Shown here: positions 8,564-16,035 of the stretch, piece after piece | Position numbering within the stretch: position 1 is the stretch's first letter | Layout of the letters: every line of letters starts with the position of its first letter | From: Blastocladiella britannica | Taxonomy: Eukaryota; Blastocladiomycota; Blastocladiomycetes; Blastocladiales; Blastocladiaceae | DNA: 16,256 nt | NCBI GenBank assembly: GCA_025349905.2 | Contig: MU624951.1 | Location: 1 to 16,256 of the forward strand | Direction of reading: 5' to 3' | Translations under genes and position numbers: made by a program | Notes under the pieces: generated by a model | The model's database searches: none | What the model was told of the DNA's origin: nothing | What the model saw: the letters and a program-made list of their open reading frames with translations, nothing else

Positions 8564-10597
8564 TTACAAGAACGGCTCCAGGTTCATTTCCAGCACCGTG
8601 ACGGGCAAGTTGACCTCGAACGCCGTGACAACTTCCGGGTGCAGAATTCCAAATTGACCAATGACTTGGCCCTGGTACACGACGTCGGCCTGACGACCTG
8701 GAAAGAACGTCTCGGAGAACGATTCCCGGATCGAGTACTCGGACAGGGGCACGTTGAGCATTTTCATGAGCCGGCCCAGCACGCCGTGAATGATTTCAAA
8801 CCCGGACGACTTGTTGGCGTAGGCCACGCACACGCGGCGCTCGTTGCGGGCGCGGCGTTCCTGCGACTCGTCACGTAGCACCACATCCGAGACCTCAAAC
8901 ACGTTCAGCGGCAAAGGGCGCGACTTGTTTTCGCGCAACGTCTTGAGAATGCCCGGGAGCAGCGTGGTGCGCACCACCTGGTACTCGACGGTCTTCGGGT
9001 TGGCCAGCACCACGGCCTCCGATCCGGGGTCCTCGCGGCGCAGGTACGCGTAGTTCTCGTCGGTCGAACACAGGGTCAGCGGAAGCACTTCCGAGTAGCC
9101 CGACAGCGCCAGTTCGCGGCGAATCAAGTCCGACAGCTTGTTGATGGGCAGCGGCTTGCCGACGGTGTTGACGGTCGGGACGGTTTTGGTGATCTTGTTG
9201 TACCCATAGGCGATGGCCACGTCCTCCATGATATCGCACGCGTGCAGGACATCGGACCGGGTGATGGGCACCGCGACGTTGACCGTGCGCCTGTTGCGGG
9301 CCAGCGTCGACGGCAAGCCCATGCGTTCCAGGTACTCGACGACCTCGTGCGCCGACAAGTCCACCCCAATCGCCGACGTGATGTAGTCGATCTCGGCCGA
9401 CATGGGCCGCGACGACACGTCCGGGTACACGTGCATGGTGCCGTCCGGGTACACGACCTCGACGGGCTCGACCGAGAACGGGTGCTCGCAGTACTGCGAG
9501 TAGGTGGCGATGATGGTGTTGAGCACGATCTTGGCCTTGGTCAGGTCGGTGGCCGTGCACTCCACCAGCACGTTCTTGGTGTTGAGCGTGATCTTGGAGT
9601 GGTCGCCGTTGATGATGGGCGGGAGCGAGCACACCACGCGATTGGCGTCCAGGACCACAGGGTACACGGGCGAGTGCTCAATGATCGGGAGGAACTTGGC
9701 AATGTGCTTGTCGTTGGCCCGGAAGTGCGCAAACATGTCGGGCGCCGACATGGGCTGCGTCTGGTTGAGGGCCGCAAACTTGATCTTGGACGGGGCAAGC
9801 GCCTCGTACGTGAACGGGCCCTGCACCGTGTCCAGGTCGTGGGTGCCGATCGCCACCAGCGTGCGGCGACGGCAGATCGTGTGGTGTAGCTTGTCCTGCA
9901 TGGCAATGAACGAGTCGTACATGTCCGGAGTAAAAGTAATGTTGCGCAGCACTGCGCCGACAATGTGAGGGCGGATTTGTTGCGTCTACCATTTGTTTGG
10001 TTGTTAGCTCTTGTTTTTTGGCAGTGCAAAATAATGAAAGGACAGTAGTACCTCCTCGCCAATGGTGATGCGGTGCAGGGCAGTGCGCTTGGGCTTGGCG
10101 ACCACAAAGGTGGGCGGCTTGGCGAGGCCGAGGAAGATGCGGAGCGCGCGTGCGATGCCCTCGGGGCAGAGGAGATCGTAGCTGTTTTTTTCATGACGCG
10201 TTAGGTATTTCCAATACAAAGAAAAGAGAGGATTTAAAAGTACCGGTTGGCAGGAATGTCGATCTTGTACAGAGGCTTGTCCGAGAGCCCCTGGGCACGC
10301 GCTGCCGCCTCGCCAATCTGCTCAATGGCCATGGCGAGCTCCGAGGTCTGATTTTGTTATTCTGTGTGAGTACTTTAGGTACAACGAAAGAAAAAAAGAT
10401 AAAGACACGTACGTCCTCCTCCAGCTCAATGCCAAACTCGAAGCAGAGCTCGCGGAATTCGTCAGTGGCTGTGTTGATTTTTGTTGGCGTTGTTAGTTGG
10501 TTGATTGTTGGAGCGCTATAAAAGCTGGGGACACGAAACTGTACGAGCGGCCAAGCTCCGAGAACAGGAAGTTCTGGTCAACGTTGACGGTCGGCAT
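8564..10597 (-). CDS. FRS1: Cytosolic phenylalanyl-tRNA synthetase beta subunit, five exons, 589 aa
   Basis: The beta subunit of the alpha2beta2 enzyme that charges tRNA-Phe; beta contributes tRNA binding and editing while alpha holds the aminoacylation site. Exons on the minus strand are 10597-10540, 10468-10413, 10347-10244, 10181-10052 and 9985-8564, with introns of 71, 65, 62 and 66 nt. All phases agree and every junction rebuilds a conserved motif: GRSYTTDEFRELCFEFG, YKIDIPANRYDLLCPEG and GEETQQIRPHIVGAVLRN. Later landmarks are LVAIGTHDLDT (about 162), PPIINGDHSKITLNT (238 on), the B5-type region with HACDIMEDVAIAYGYNKI (about 314-385), NPKTVEYQVVRTTLLPGILKT, and the C-terminal EMNLEPFL. 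The start MPTVNVDQNFLFSELG matches the family N-terminus. Total length equals the usual size of eukaryotic beta subunits (about 590 aa). The intron 1 donor is the weak GTTTCG, chosen because only it keeps frame and homology. It is head to head with RNA1. Confidence 0.96.
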
Positions 10598-10773
10598 TAT
10601 TTTATTGGCTTGTGTTTTTTTTTTTTTTCACGCTAGAGAGGGTTTTTGGGCTACCGCAAGACGGCTGCATCAACAAAAGACAAAAGAGTCAGTCACGCGA
10701 GGCAGACTAATATCAACACGCACTCATCAAACACTCGCGCATCGCTCTTTCACAAAACTACCCATATAAACAT
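10598..10773. promoter_or_regulatory. FRS1/RNA1 bidirectional promoter, 176 bp
   Basis: This spacer between divergent start codons holds a T14 run at 10615-10628, that is, poly(dA) just upstream of the FRS1 start on the minus strand. Such tracts are commonly nucleosome-depleting. The RNA1 side ends CCCATATAAACAT immediately before its ATG, too close to act as a TATA box for that start. Confidence 0.6.
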
Positions 10774-11979
10774 ATGACCACCGCCACCACCTTCGACATC
10801 TCTGGCCGCGGCCTCAAGCTCGACACCGCCGCCGACGTGGCCGACCATGTCGCGCAGCTCGCGACCATGCCCGATCTGGAGACGGTCAACCTGTCCGGCA
10901 ACACGTTTGGCGTAGGCGCGTGTCAGGCGCTTGCGTCCGCGCTGGCCGACAAGCATCGGCTGCGCGTGTGCAACTACTCGGACATGTTCACTGGCCGCCT
11001 CAAGTCCGAGATCCCGGATTGCTTGACGGCGCTGACGGGCGTGCTGATCAACAAGCCGCTGATGCACACGCTGGACCTGTCGGACAATGCGTTTGGTCCC
11101 GCCGGCGCCGACCCTTTGGTGCCGTTCCTGTCGCGCACCACCTCGCTGCACACGCTGCGCCTCAACAACAATGGTCTGGGTATTTCGGGCGGGACCACGG
11201 TCGCCGCGGCCCTCACGGCGCAAGCCGAAGCACACAAGGCCGCGGGCCGCAAGTCGCCGCTGCGTGTGTTTGTGGCCGGCCGCAACCGGCTCGAGAACGG
11301 GTCGGCGCCACTGCTGGCGGCAGCATTTGCGGCCCACGGCGGGCTCGAGCACGTGCAGATGCCGCAGAACGGGATCCGGCCCGAGGGCATTGCCGACGTG
11401 CTCGAAGCGCTGGCTACCGCCGCGCCCAACCTGCACACCTTGGACTTGCAAGACAACACGTTCACGGCGTCGGGCGCTGCCTCCTTAGCTCGCGCACTGC
11501 CCTCCTGGCCGCACCTGCGGTTCTTGAACGTCGGCGACTGCCTGTTGTCGGCGAAAGGCGGTCGAGTGCTGGCGCGCGCGCTGGTGCGCCGTCGTGGAAC
11601 CAACTCGATTCAGACTCTGTTGCTGGGGTTCAACGAGATGGACGGCAAGGCCGCGGCATTGGTGGCGCAGTGGATCTCCGAGGGCGCGGGCGAGGCGCTG
11701 GTCAAGGTCGATCTGAACGGCAACTGCTTTGGCGAGGACAGCGACGAGGCGCAGGCGTTGCGGGACGCCATGGCCAGGTGGGACAAGGCGGACGCGTTGG
11801 TGGCGCTGGACGAGATGGAGGAGCCCGACTCGGATGTGGAGGAGGACGAGGAGGAGGACGAGGAGGAGAGCGATGTCGAGGATGAGAAGGACGCAGTACC
11901 CACTACTGCCACTGCCGCAGCGTCCGACAGCGCCGTGACCGACGCGCTCGCCAAGCAGCTGGAGGCCCTCGGCATTTGA
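10774..11979 (+). CDS. RNA1: Ran GTPase-activating protein (RanGAP, RNA1), 401 aa
   Basis: RanGAP stimulates GTP hydrolysis by Ran in the cytoplasm and so maintains the RanGTP gradient that drives nuclear transport. This intron-free frame is built of leucine-rich repeats (LETVNLSGNTFG, MHTLDLSDNAFG, LHTLRLNNNGLG, LEHVQMPQNGIR, LHTLDLQDNTFT, LRFLNVGDCLLS, IQTLLLGFNEMD, LVKVDLNGNCFG), roughly 37-325. The signature loop SDMFTGRLKSEIPDCL places the conserved arginine at 75, matching Arg74 of fission yeast rna1p, and the NNNGLG turn places Asn131 at the expected site. A long Asp/Glu tail (about 350-371) follows, as in other RanGAPs, and then a short helical C-terminus. There is no animal-type SUMO-accepting C-terminal domain, consistent with a fungal protein, and the length is close to rna1p (386 aa). 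It ends tail to tail with PSMG3, 84 bp from its stop. Confidence 0.96.
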   Translation: MTTATTFDISGRGLKLDTAADVADHVAQLATMPDLETVNLSGNTFGVGACQALASALADKHRLRVCNYSDMFTGRLKSEIPDCLTALTGVLINKPLMHTLDLSDNAFGPAGADPLVPFLSRTTSLHTLRLNNNGLGISGGTTVAAALTAQAEAHKAAGRKSPLRVFVAGRNRLENGSAPLLAAAFAAHGGLEHVQMPQNGIRPEGIADVLEALATAAPNLHTLDLQDNTFTASGAASLARALPSWPHLRFLNVGDCLLSAKGGRVLARALVRRRGTNSIQTLLLGFNEMDGKAAALVAQWISEGAGEALVKVDLNGNCFGEDSDEAQALRDAMARWDKADALVALDEMEEPDSDVEEDEEEDEEESDVEDEKDAVPTTATAAASDSAVTDALAKQLEALGI

Positions 11980-12063
11980 AAGCGTATAAAAATATTTATT
12001 TGTATGCTCGTACTTGGTGTGCCCGTCATAGCAGCACGAAGCTGTCCAATACCATACAGGACT
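11980..12063. other. Convergent RNA1/PSMG3 3' spacer, 84 bp
   Basis: Begins with an A/T-rich stretch (GCGTATAAAAATATTTATTT) right after the RNA1 stop that probably directs 3' end formation on the plus strand. No matching A/T-rich signal is obvious for the minus-strand PSMG3 message, so its 3' end may lie within RNA1. Confidence 0.4.
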
Positions 12064-12723
12064 TTAGCGGGGACCCACCGACACAGGCCGATCATTCACA
12101 ACCGGACGCCCCGCAATCAGCTCCTCGACCATGGCCAAGATGGCGTGCATGCGCTCGGCCTCCTCCGCCAACCGATCGAGCGCACTGTCGTCGTACTCGT
12201 CGTCGCCTACCGCCGCGGTCCCAGCGATCTGTCGCAGTGCAATCCCAACCAACACGGGCGTCGGCAAGCCGTGCCGGGCCACCAGCCGCGCCACATCGGC
12301 CGCGTAGACCGCATTGAGCGCCGACTCGGGACCCAGCAGTCGGCGGTCGTGCACGGGCACTGGCATCGCTTCTGATGCCTCCATTGATGAGGGGTCACCG
12401 AAATCGGCGAGGGAAGACGACGGAAGGAACTGCGTTGCCTCTGGTGCCGCGGGCTCGACCATGATCTATCGTCCTCTTGTCAGTCTCAGTCACCATGAAG
12501 AGGGAAAGAAATCATAGTGTACCAGCGACCCGACCTTGCCGAGCTGCGTGACCAAGACCACGGTGCGGTCGGCAAAGGACTGGAGCACCACGTTAGTGGG
12601 CAGGCCGAGGACCAGAGCCGCAGCCTGACGCGTCGTTGGGCCGCCTCGGGCCGTTGACTGTGCTCCTGCTGCCGGTGCTGGTGGCGGTGGTTGTTGGAAT
12701 GCTGCCGTGTCGGCGAGAATCAT
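12064..12723 (-). CDS. PSMG3: Proteasome assembly chaperone 3-like (PSMG3/PAC3), two exons, 200 aa
   Basis: PSMG3 works with PSMG4 as a chaperone for assembly of the 20S proteasome alpha-ring. Exon 1 is 12723-12523 and exon 2 is 12465-12064, with a 57-nt intron (GTACAC donor, GATAG acceptor, ACTGAC branch-like site), phase 0. Exon 1 encodes a Pro/Ala-rich leader and then LVLGLPTNVVLQSFADRTVV, LVTQLGKVGSL, matching the family pattern of a VCGVPTQVV-like strand followed by VLVTQFGKMGTLV. Exon 2 carries LLGPESALNAVYAADVARLV, then TPVLVGIALR, matching the LLG-D-EPL-HVFAKNLVAFV segment and the strand after it. It ends in a helix (ALDRLAEEAERMHAILAMVE). At 200 aa it is longer than the human protein (122 aa) because of the leader, an insert around 72-100 and an acidic loop. 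Neither exon alone is recognisable; the join is what identifies it. Its ATG is 41 bp from the ENY2 ATG on the other strand. Confidence 0.8.
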
Positions 12724-12764
12724 ATCTTGGAAATTTTCTTCTTGGAAAAAAAGCAGTCGCCGTA
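12724..12764. promoter_or_regulatory. PSMG3/ENY2 minimal bidirectional spacer, 41 bp
   Basis: Only 41 bases separate the two divergent start codons. The spacer contains two direct copies of CTTGGAAA (about 12726-12733 and 12742-12749) and an A7 run. At least one 5' UTR must be nearly absent or the transcripts must overlap in antisense. Confidence 0.6.
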
Positions 12765-13162
12765 ATGGACCCCAAGGCGATCCACACCACGCTCGCGGCC
12801 ACCGGCCAGCTCGAGAGGTTCCTCTATCTGTTTCCTCGGTAAATAAAATAAACACCAATGTACAATTGAATTTGTAGCCTCAAGGAACAATTGCGCGCGC
12901 AGCTGGCCGAGGCAGGATGGAACGAGCAGGTCCGCGGCCTGATCCGCGAACACATCCGCCGCCAGGACCTTGCTACCGTGACCGTCGATTCGATTCTGGA
13001 CGCGGTGCTTGCGCCTGCCCAAGGTACTCCTTTACCAATTTCTTTCAGCTGCTGCAATCTCATTCATAAACGAAATCAGAATCCGTGCCCGACCCCATCC
13101 GCACCGACCTCCTGCGCGCCATCACCGCTGCCGTGGACTCAAAACGAAACCCATCATCTTGA
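12765..13162 (+). CDS. ENY2: ENY2/Sus1, SAGA deubiquitinase and TREX-2 subunit, three exons, 93 aa
   Basis: ENY2 (yeast Sus1) is a small helical protein shared by the SAGA histone H2B deubiquitinating module and the TREX-2 mRNA export complex at nuclear pores. Exons are 12765-12817, 12878-13023 and 13080-13162; introns are 60 and 56 nt. The product reads LAATGQLESLKEQLRAQLAE, then AGWNEQVRGLIREHIR, VTVDSILDAVLAPAQ and ESVPDPIRTDLLRAI, which follows the family core (TGERERLKELLRAKL-ECGW, then VTVDDLV, then VPDSVKKELL). Length fits the 96-101 aa of known members. Intron 1 has two possible donors: GTTCCT at 12818, which gives a gap-free family match, and GTAAAT at 12839, which has the stronger consensus and the same phase but inserts FLYLFPR and leaves a 39-nt intron. 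I prefer the first. It ends 35 bp from the stop of the convergent hydrolase gene. Confidence 0.93.
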
Positions 13163-13197
13163 ACACTTGAATGTATATATGTACTGAATAATATAAA
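13163..13197. terminator. Overlapping 3' end region of ENY2 and the hydrolase gene, 35 bp
   Basis: The spacer between the two convergent stops is A/T-rich on both strands (TGTATATATGTACTGAATAA on plus) and can supply polyadenylation-type signals in both directions. The 3' UTRs of the two messages almost certainly overlap. Confidence 0.5.
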
Positions 13198-15139
13198 TCA
13201 CGCACGCGCGGTGGTCATGGCCCGGCGCAATCCCAGCAGCATGAGCACCACCGCCAGTGCCCGCGATCCCGTCGCGTACCGCACGATCCACCGCACCAGC
13301 GGCAGCATAAACACTCGGTTCCCATAGTACTTGAGGACCGCCTGCGGGCCAATCAGACGGGGCACGGGTGGGGCGGGACGCAATGGTTCCGGTTTCTTCG
13401 CTTTTTCAGCAGATGGCACCGAGTGATGCAGTTCCTCCTCCTCTGCCTCGACCACTTGATCGAGTCCCAGCGATCCGTCCGAATCCGTACCCGACGCGGA
13501 CGAGTGGCCCATATCGGCAATGGCGCTGTCGCGGCCAGTGACGCTTACTGCCGGTTTCGGTGGCGAAACTGCTGCCACCTCAACTGCAGCAGCCGAGACC
13601 GCCCGCGGCAGCTTAGGCCCTCCCACCAGCGACACCTGGTCAGCGTGCAGCATAGCCACAAGGTACTCGCCATAGACTTTGGTGGACCAGCGCGTGGGCC
13701 GCGTGCCCTCAAAGTGCGCAACGTGTCCACCGAGCCGGGTGGTCCCAATCACCACGTACGGGTTGTCGTCGGCGGCCGAGAACGGGATCGACTGGATTGG
13801 GGAGATCGGGTCGTCCAGGGCGTTCAAGCAAAACAGCGGGACTCGGACTATAATCACAGGGAACATGAGTCTTATTTCAACAATGGACAATATGGGCGTA
13901 CCTCGGGAAATATAGTTGCTCGACGATGCCGCATTGTAGTAATCCTCGACCGTCAAGTACCCGCCCAGCACGCGCGTGACCCGGTCGTCAAACTCCCAAA
14001 TGTGACGGGCAGCCATCACCTTGCCGTGGTGCACGCGCGGGTGCTTGGTGAGCATGCGCTGGTGGCGAGCGTACGCGGTCTTGAGATTGCCGGCCAGCGC
14101 CCGCGAGTACACGCGGGTCACGGGCGTCGACAAAATGTGGAGCGAGGACTTGAGAAAGTCAAACTGGTGTTTTCTTTTTTGGTCAGTTCCGAATGAGCAA
14201 ACAGGAACAGAAGTGATCGTACGGGATTGCACACGCTGGCTGCAGCAACGAAAGGTGCGTTCTCTCCTTCTTCACCCAAAAACTATTTGATATGTCAGTT
14301 TACATATTTAAAATGGGAAAATGGATGAAGAAAATACCTTCACAAGCACATTAGAGCCAAGCGAAAACCCGACCGCGGCCAGCTTGGCGTCCGGAATGAC
14401 TTTACGAATATGGCGCATGGCAAGTCGGAAGTCGTCCGTGTACGCGCCATTGTACAGCTGCGGGGTCAGCAGCTCGGTTCCTGCACACCCGCGGAAATTG
14501 ACCACCACGCACCGAATCTGGCGCGGCGCCGATCCGAGGTAATGGCCCAGTTCCTGGACGTATGCTTCGTGTGATCCTCCGGTCAGACCATGCAAAATCA
14601 CGACCGTGGGCGTGGTAGGGGTAAAAACGGCGTCGCCCATGGGTTTTGCCCAGTCCACGGCGATTTGGCCTCCATCCGGCGTCGCAATCATGTCCCTGCA
14701 TATGTACACAGTATCAGTTTTAGGGCAGAAGCATGAAAAATCAAAAAGCAAAGTGCAGTTACCGATAGTAGTCCACAAGATGATCATTTTCCTGAATGGA
14801 CGCGTAAAACGTCTGCAAGTGTCCAATCGGGAGGTACCAGGTCGGGCGAAAGGGCGTCTTGAGGGCAGGGCACATGACATCCAAGTACTCGCGCAGCGTC
14901 CAAACCGACGGCGGGCGAGCCGAGTCCAAGTCGCTGCGGCCCGAGACAATGCGCAGGTGCGGCGAGACGCTGTGTAGGACCAGCTCGCATGACCCGTGGA
15001 CCTTGTTCCAATACGCAAGAAGGGCCAGCGCGATAAACGCCGCAAAGCACGTCAGCGAGACGAGGTGCGAAACCACGGTGGACGGCGCGGGCAGGACCTT
15101 GAGCGCGAGATCCAGAATATCGGATGCAGAGACAGACAT
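13198..15139 (-). CDS. Membrane-anchored alpha/beta hydrolase of the ABHD1/ABHD3/EHT1 (YheT) family, five exons, 568 aa
   Basis: Relatives include animal ABHD1/ABHD3 (phospholipase-type) and yeast EHT1/EEB1/YMR210w (ethyl-ester and monoacylglycerol metabolism). Exons on the minus strand are 15139-14763, 14695-14338, 14282-14223, 14163-13902 and 13847-13198; introns are 67, 55, 59 and 54 nt, with all phases consistent. A membrane helix lies at about 23-44 (SLTCFAAFIALALLAYW). The family entry motif is FRPTWYLPIGHLQT (about 97-110). Then come VVILHGLTGGSHEAYV (157-172), the oxyanion-region VVVNFRGCAGTEL, the nucleophile elbow GFSLGS with Ser237, the acid in CLNALDDP (Asp364 or 365), and the histidine in RLGGHVAHFEG (His394). 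The third exon is only 60 nt and encodes LGEEGENAPFVAAASVCNP, a conserved family segment. The Ser/Pro/Glu-rich C-terminal extension (about 410-520) ends in a second hydrophobic stretch near the terminus (ALAVVLMLLGL). The exact substrate cannot be told from sequence. Confidence 0.93.
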
Positions 15140-15800
15140 GTTTCTTTGTCTTGTTGTCGAGGTTGTCGAGAGAGAGAAATCGCTGGTTGCACTTGAGCAG
15201 CTCGGATCCTCGGCAACGTCGGTTCGGCAAAGTGGAAGGAAGAGTGATTTGAAAGTATCATGACATCATCGCCTAAAATTATTGTGCTCGAGAACATATG
15301 TTTTCATTACCCAGGTCCTCGCTTTTGAACCTTTATTCACACCCCCTAAACATGATTTCACTCCGTTTTTCTCGAGATACCATACCATTCGGTACATTTG
15401 CTGCATGATCAGTTTATTTTGACTTATCGTCTTTTTTTTTTTTTTCGAATAGAGACTTGACGACCAAGGAAAGTTTCCTTGATTGCCGATCCGCCTTTGG
15501 CAACCGTGCATATTGTTTAGTACGTTGTCGACAAGCTGATTGATTCAAAGGCAGTCAGTCAGAAGCGTCCTCTTGCTGATGCAAAACCGCTCTATTCCTG
15601 CTTTAAATGCCGCCAAGTAAAAGACTCTGAAAGCACTGATCCTTTTCACATTCTTGTGCTACCACTTTTCTTTTCGAAAATGTAAGGCGACAAATTATGC
15701 ACTTGTGCTTGAAGAGGGATTAAAAAGAAATAAACCGTCGTGCCTTGACCGCCTAGGCAAGGAAATGGGTGAATGAGAAAACTGCACAGCTGTTATATTA

Positions 15801-15883
15801 ATCGGACCCAATCGGAACTCTTCCGTTTTGGAACAATGTGCACCTTTTATCGGACCCAATTCTGAACGAATATCGGACCCAAT
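15801..15883. repeat. Three copies of a 12-bp motif, ATCGGACCCAAT
   Basis: Exact copies lie at 15801-15812, 15849-15860 and 15872-15883, all in direct orientation, and a partial copy (ATCGGAACTC) directly follows the first at 15811-15820. Start spacings are 48 and 23 bp. The element sits in an AT-rich spacer, upstream of a CACGTG hexamer and of a TATA-like sequence. Confidence 0.85.
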
Positions 15884-16026
15884 CTGGCCGAATAATAAAT
15901 TTCAATTAATACTTGTCACGTGCCCTATAATACGCTGCCTGGTACGGCCGGCGGGCCCGTACCCGATCGTATTAGCTCGACCCCGGCCACTCCGACCTGC
16001 TCGCCCGCCCATAAAAAATCAGGTTG

Positions 16027-16034
16027 GTATATAA
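16027..16034 (+). promoter_or_regulatory. TATA-like element near the window end
   Basis: TATATAAA flanked by GC-rich DNA, about 220 bases before the edge on the plus strand. It would suit a transcription start at about 16060-16100 for a gene running off the window. Confidence 0.3.
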
Positions 16035-16035
16035 A

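Noticed and set aside
9242..9889. 215-codon plus-strand frame antisense to FRS1
   Set aside because: Val/His/Arg-rich reverse reading of a confident PheRS exon.
10750..11451. 233-codon minus-strand frame antisense to RNA1
   Set aside because: Arg/Gln/Gly-rich shadow of a GC-rich leucine-rich-repeat gene that is clearly coding on the plus strand.
12726..12750. Heat-shock-element-like GAA/TTC arrangement between PSMG3 and ENY2
   Set aside because: Spacing between GAA and TTC units is three bases, not the two required, so it does not fit the element.
12724..12858. N-terminal extension of PSMG3 upstream of its ATG
   Set aside because: The frame is open but is antisense to ENY2 exon 1 and intron 1 and has no family similarity; the ATG at 12723 is the sensible start.
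13024..13048. Shorter ENY2 intron 2 ending at TTTCAG (13048)
   Set aside because: It would add an unrelated frame; the acceptor at 13079 restores the conserved VPDPIRTDLLRAI segment.
13423..14196. 257-codon plus-strand frame antisense to the hydrolase gene
   Set aside because: It crosses an intron of the hydrolase gene and shows no family pattern; the minus strand carries the catalytic motifs.
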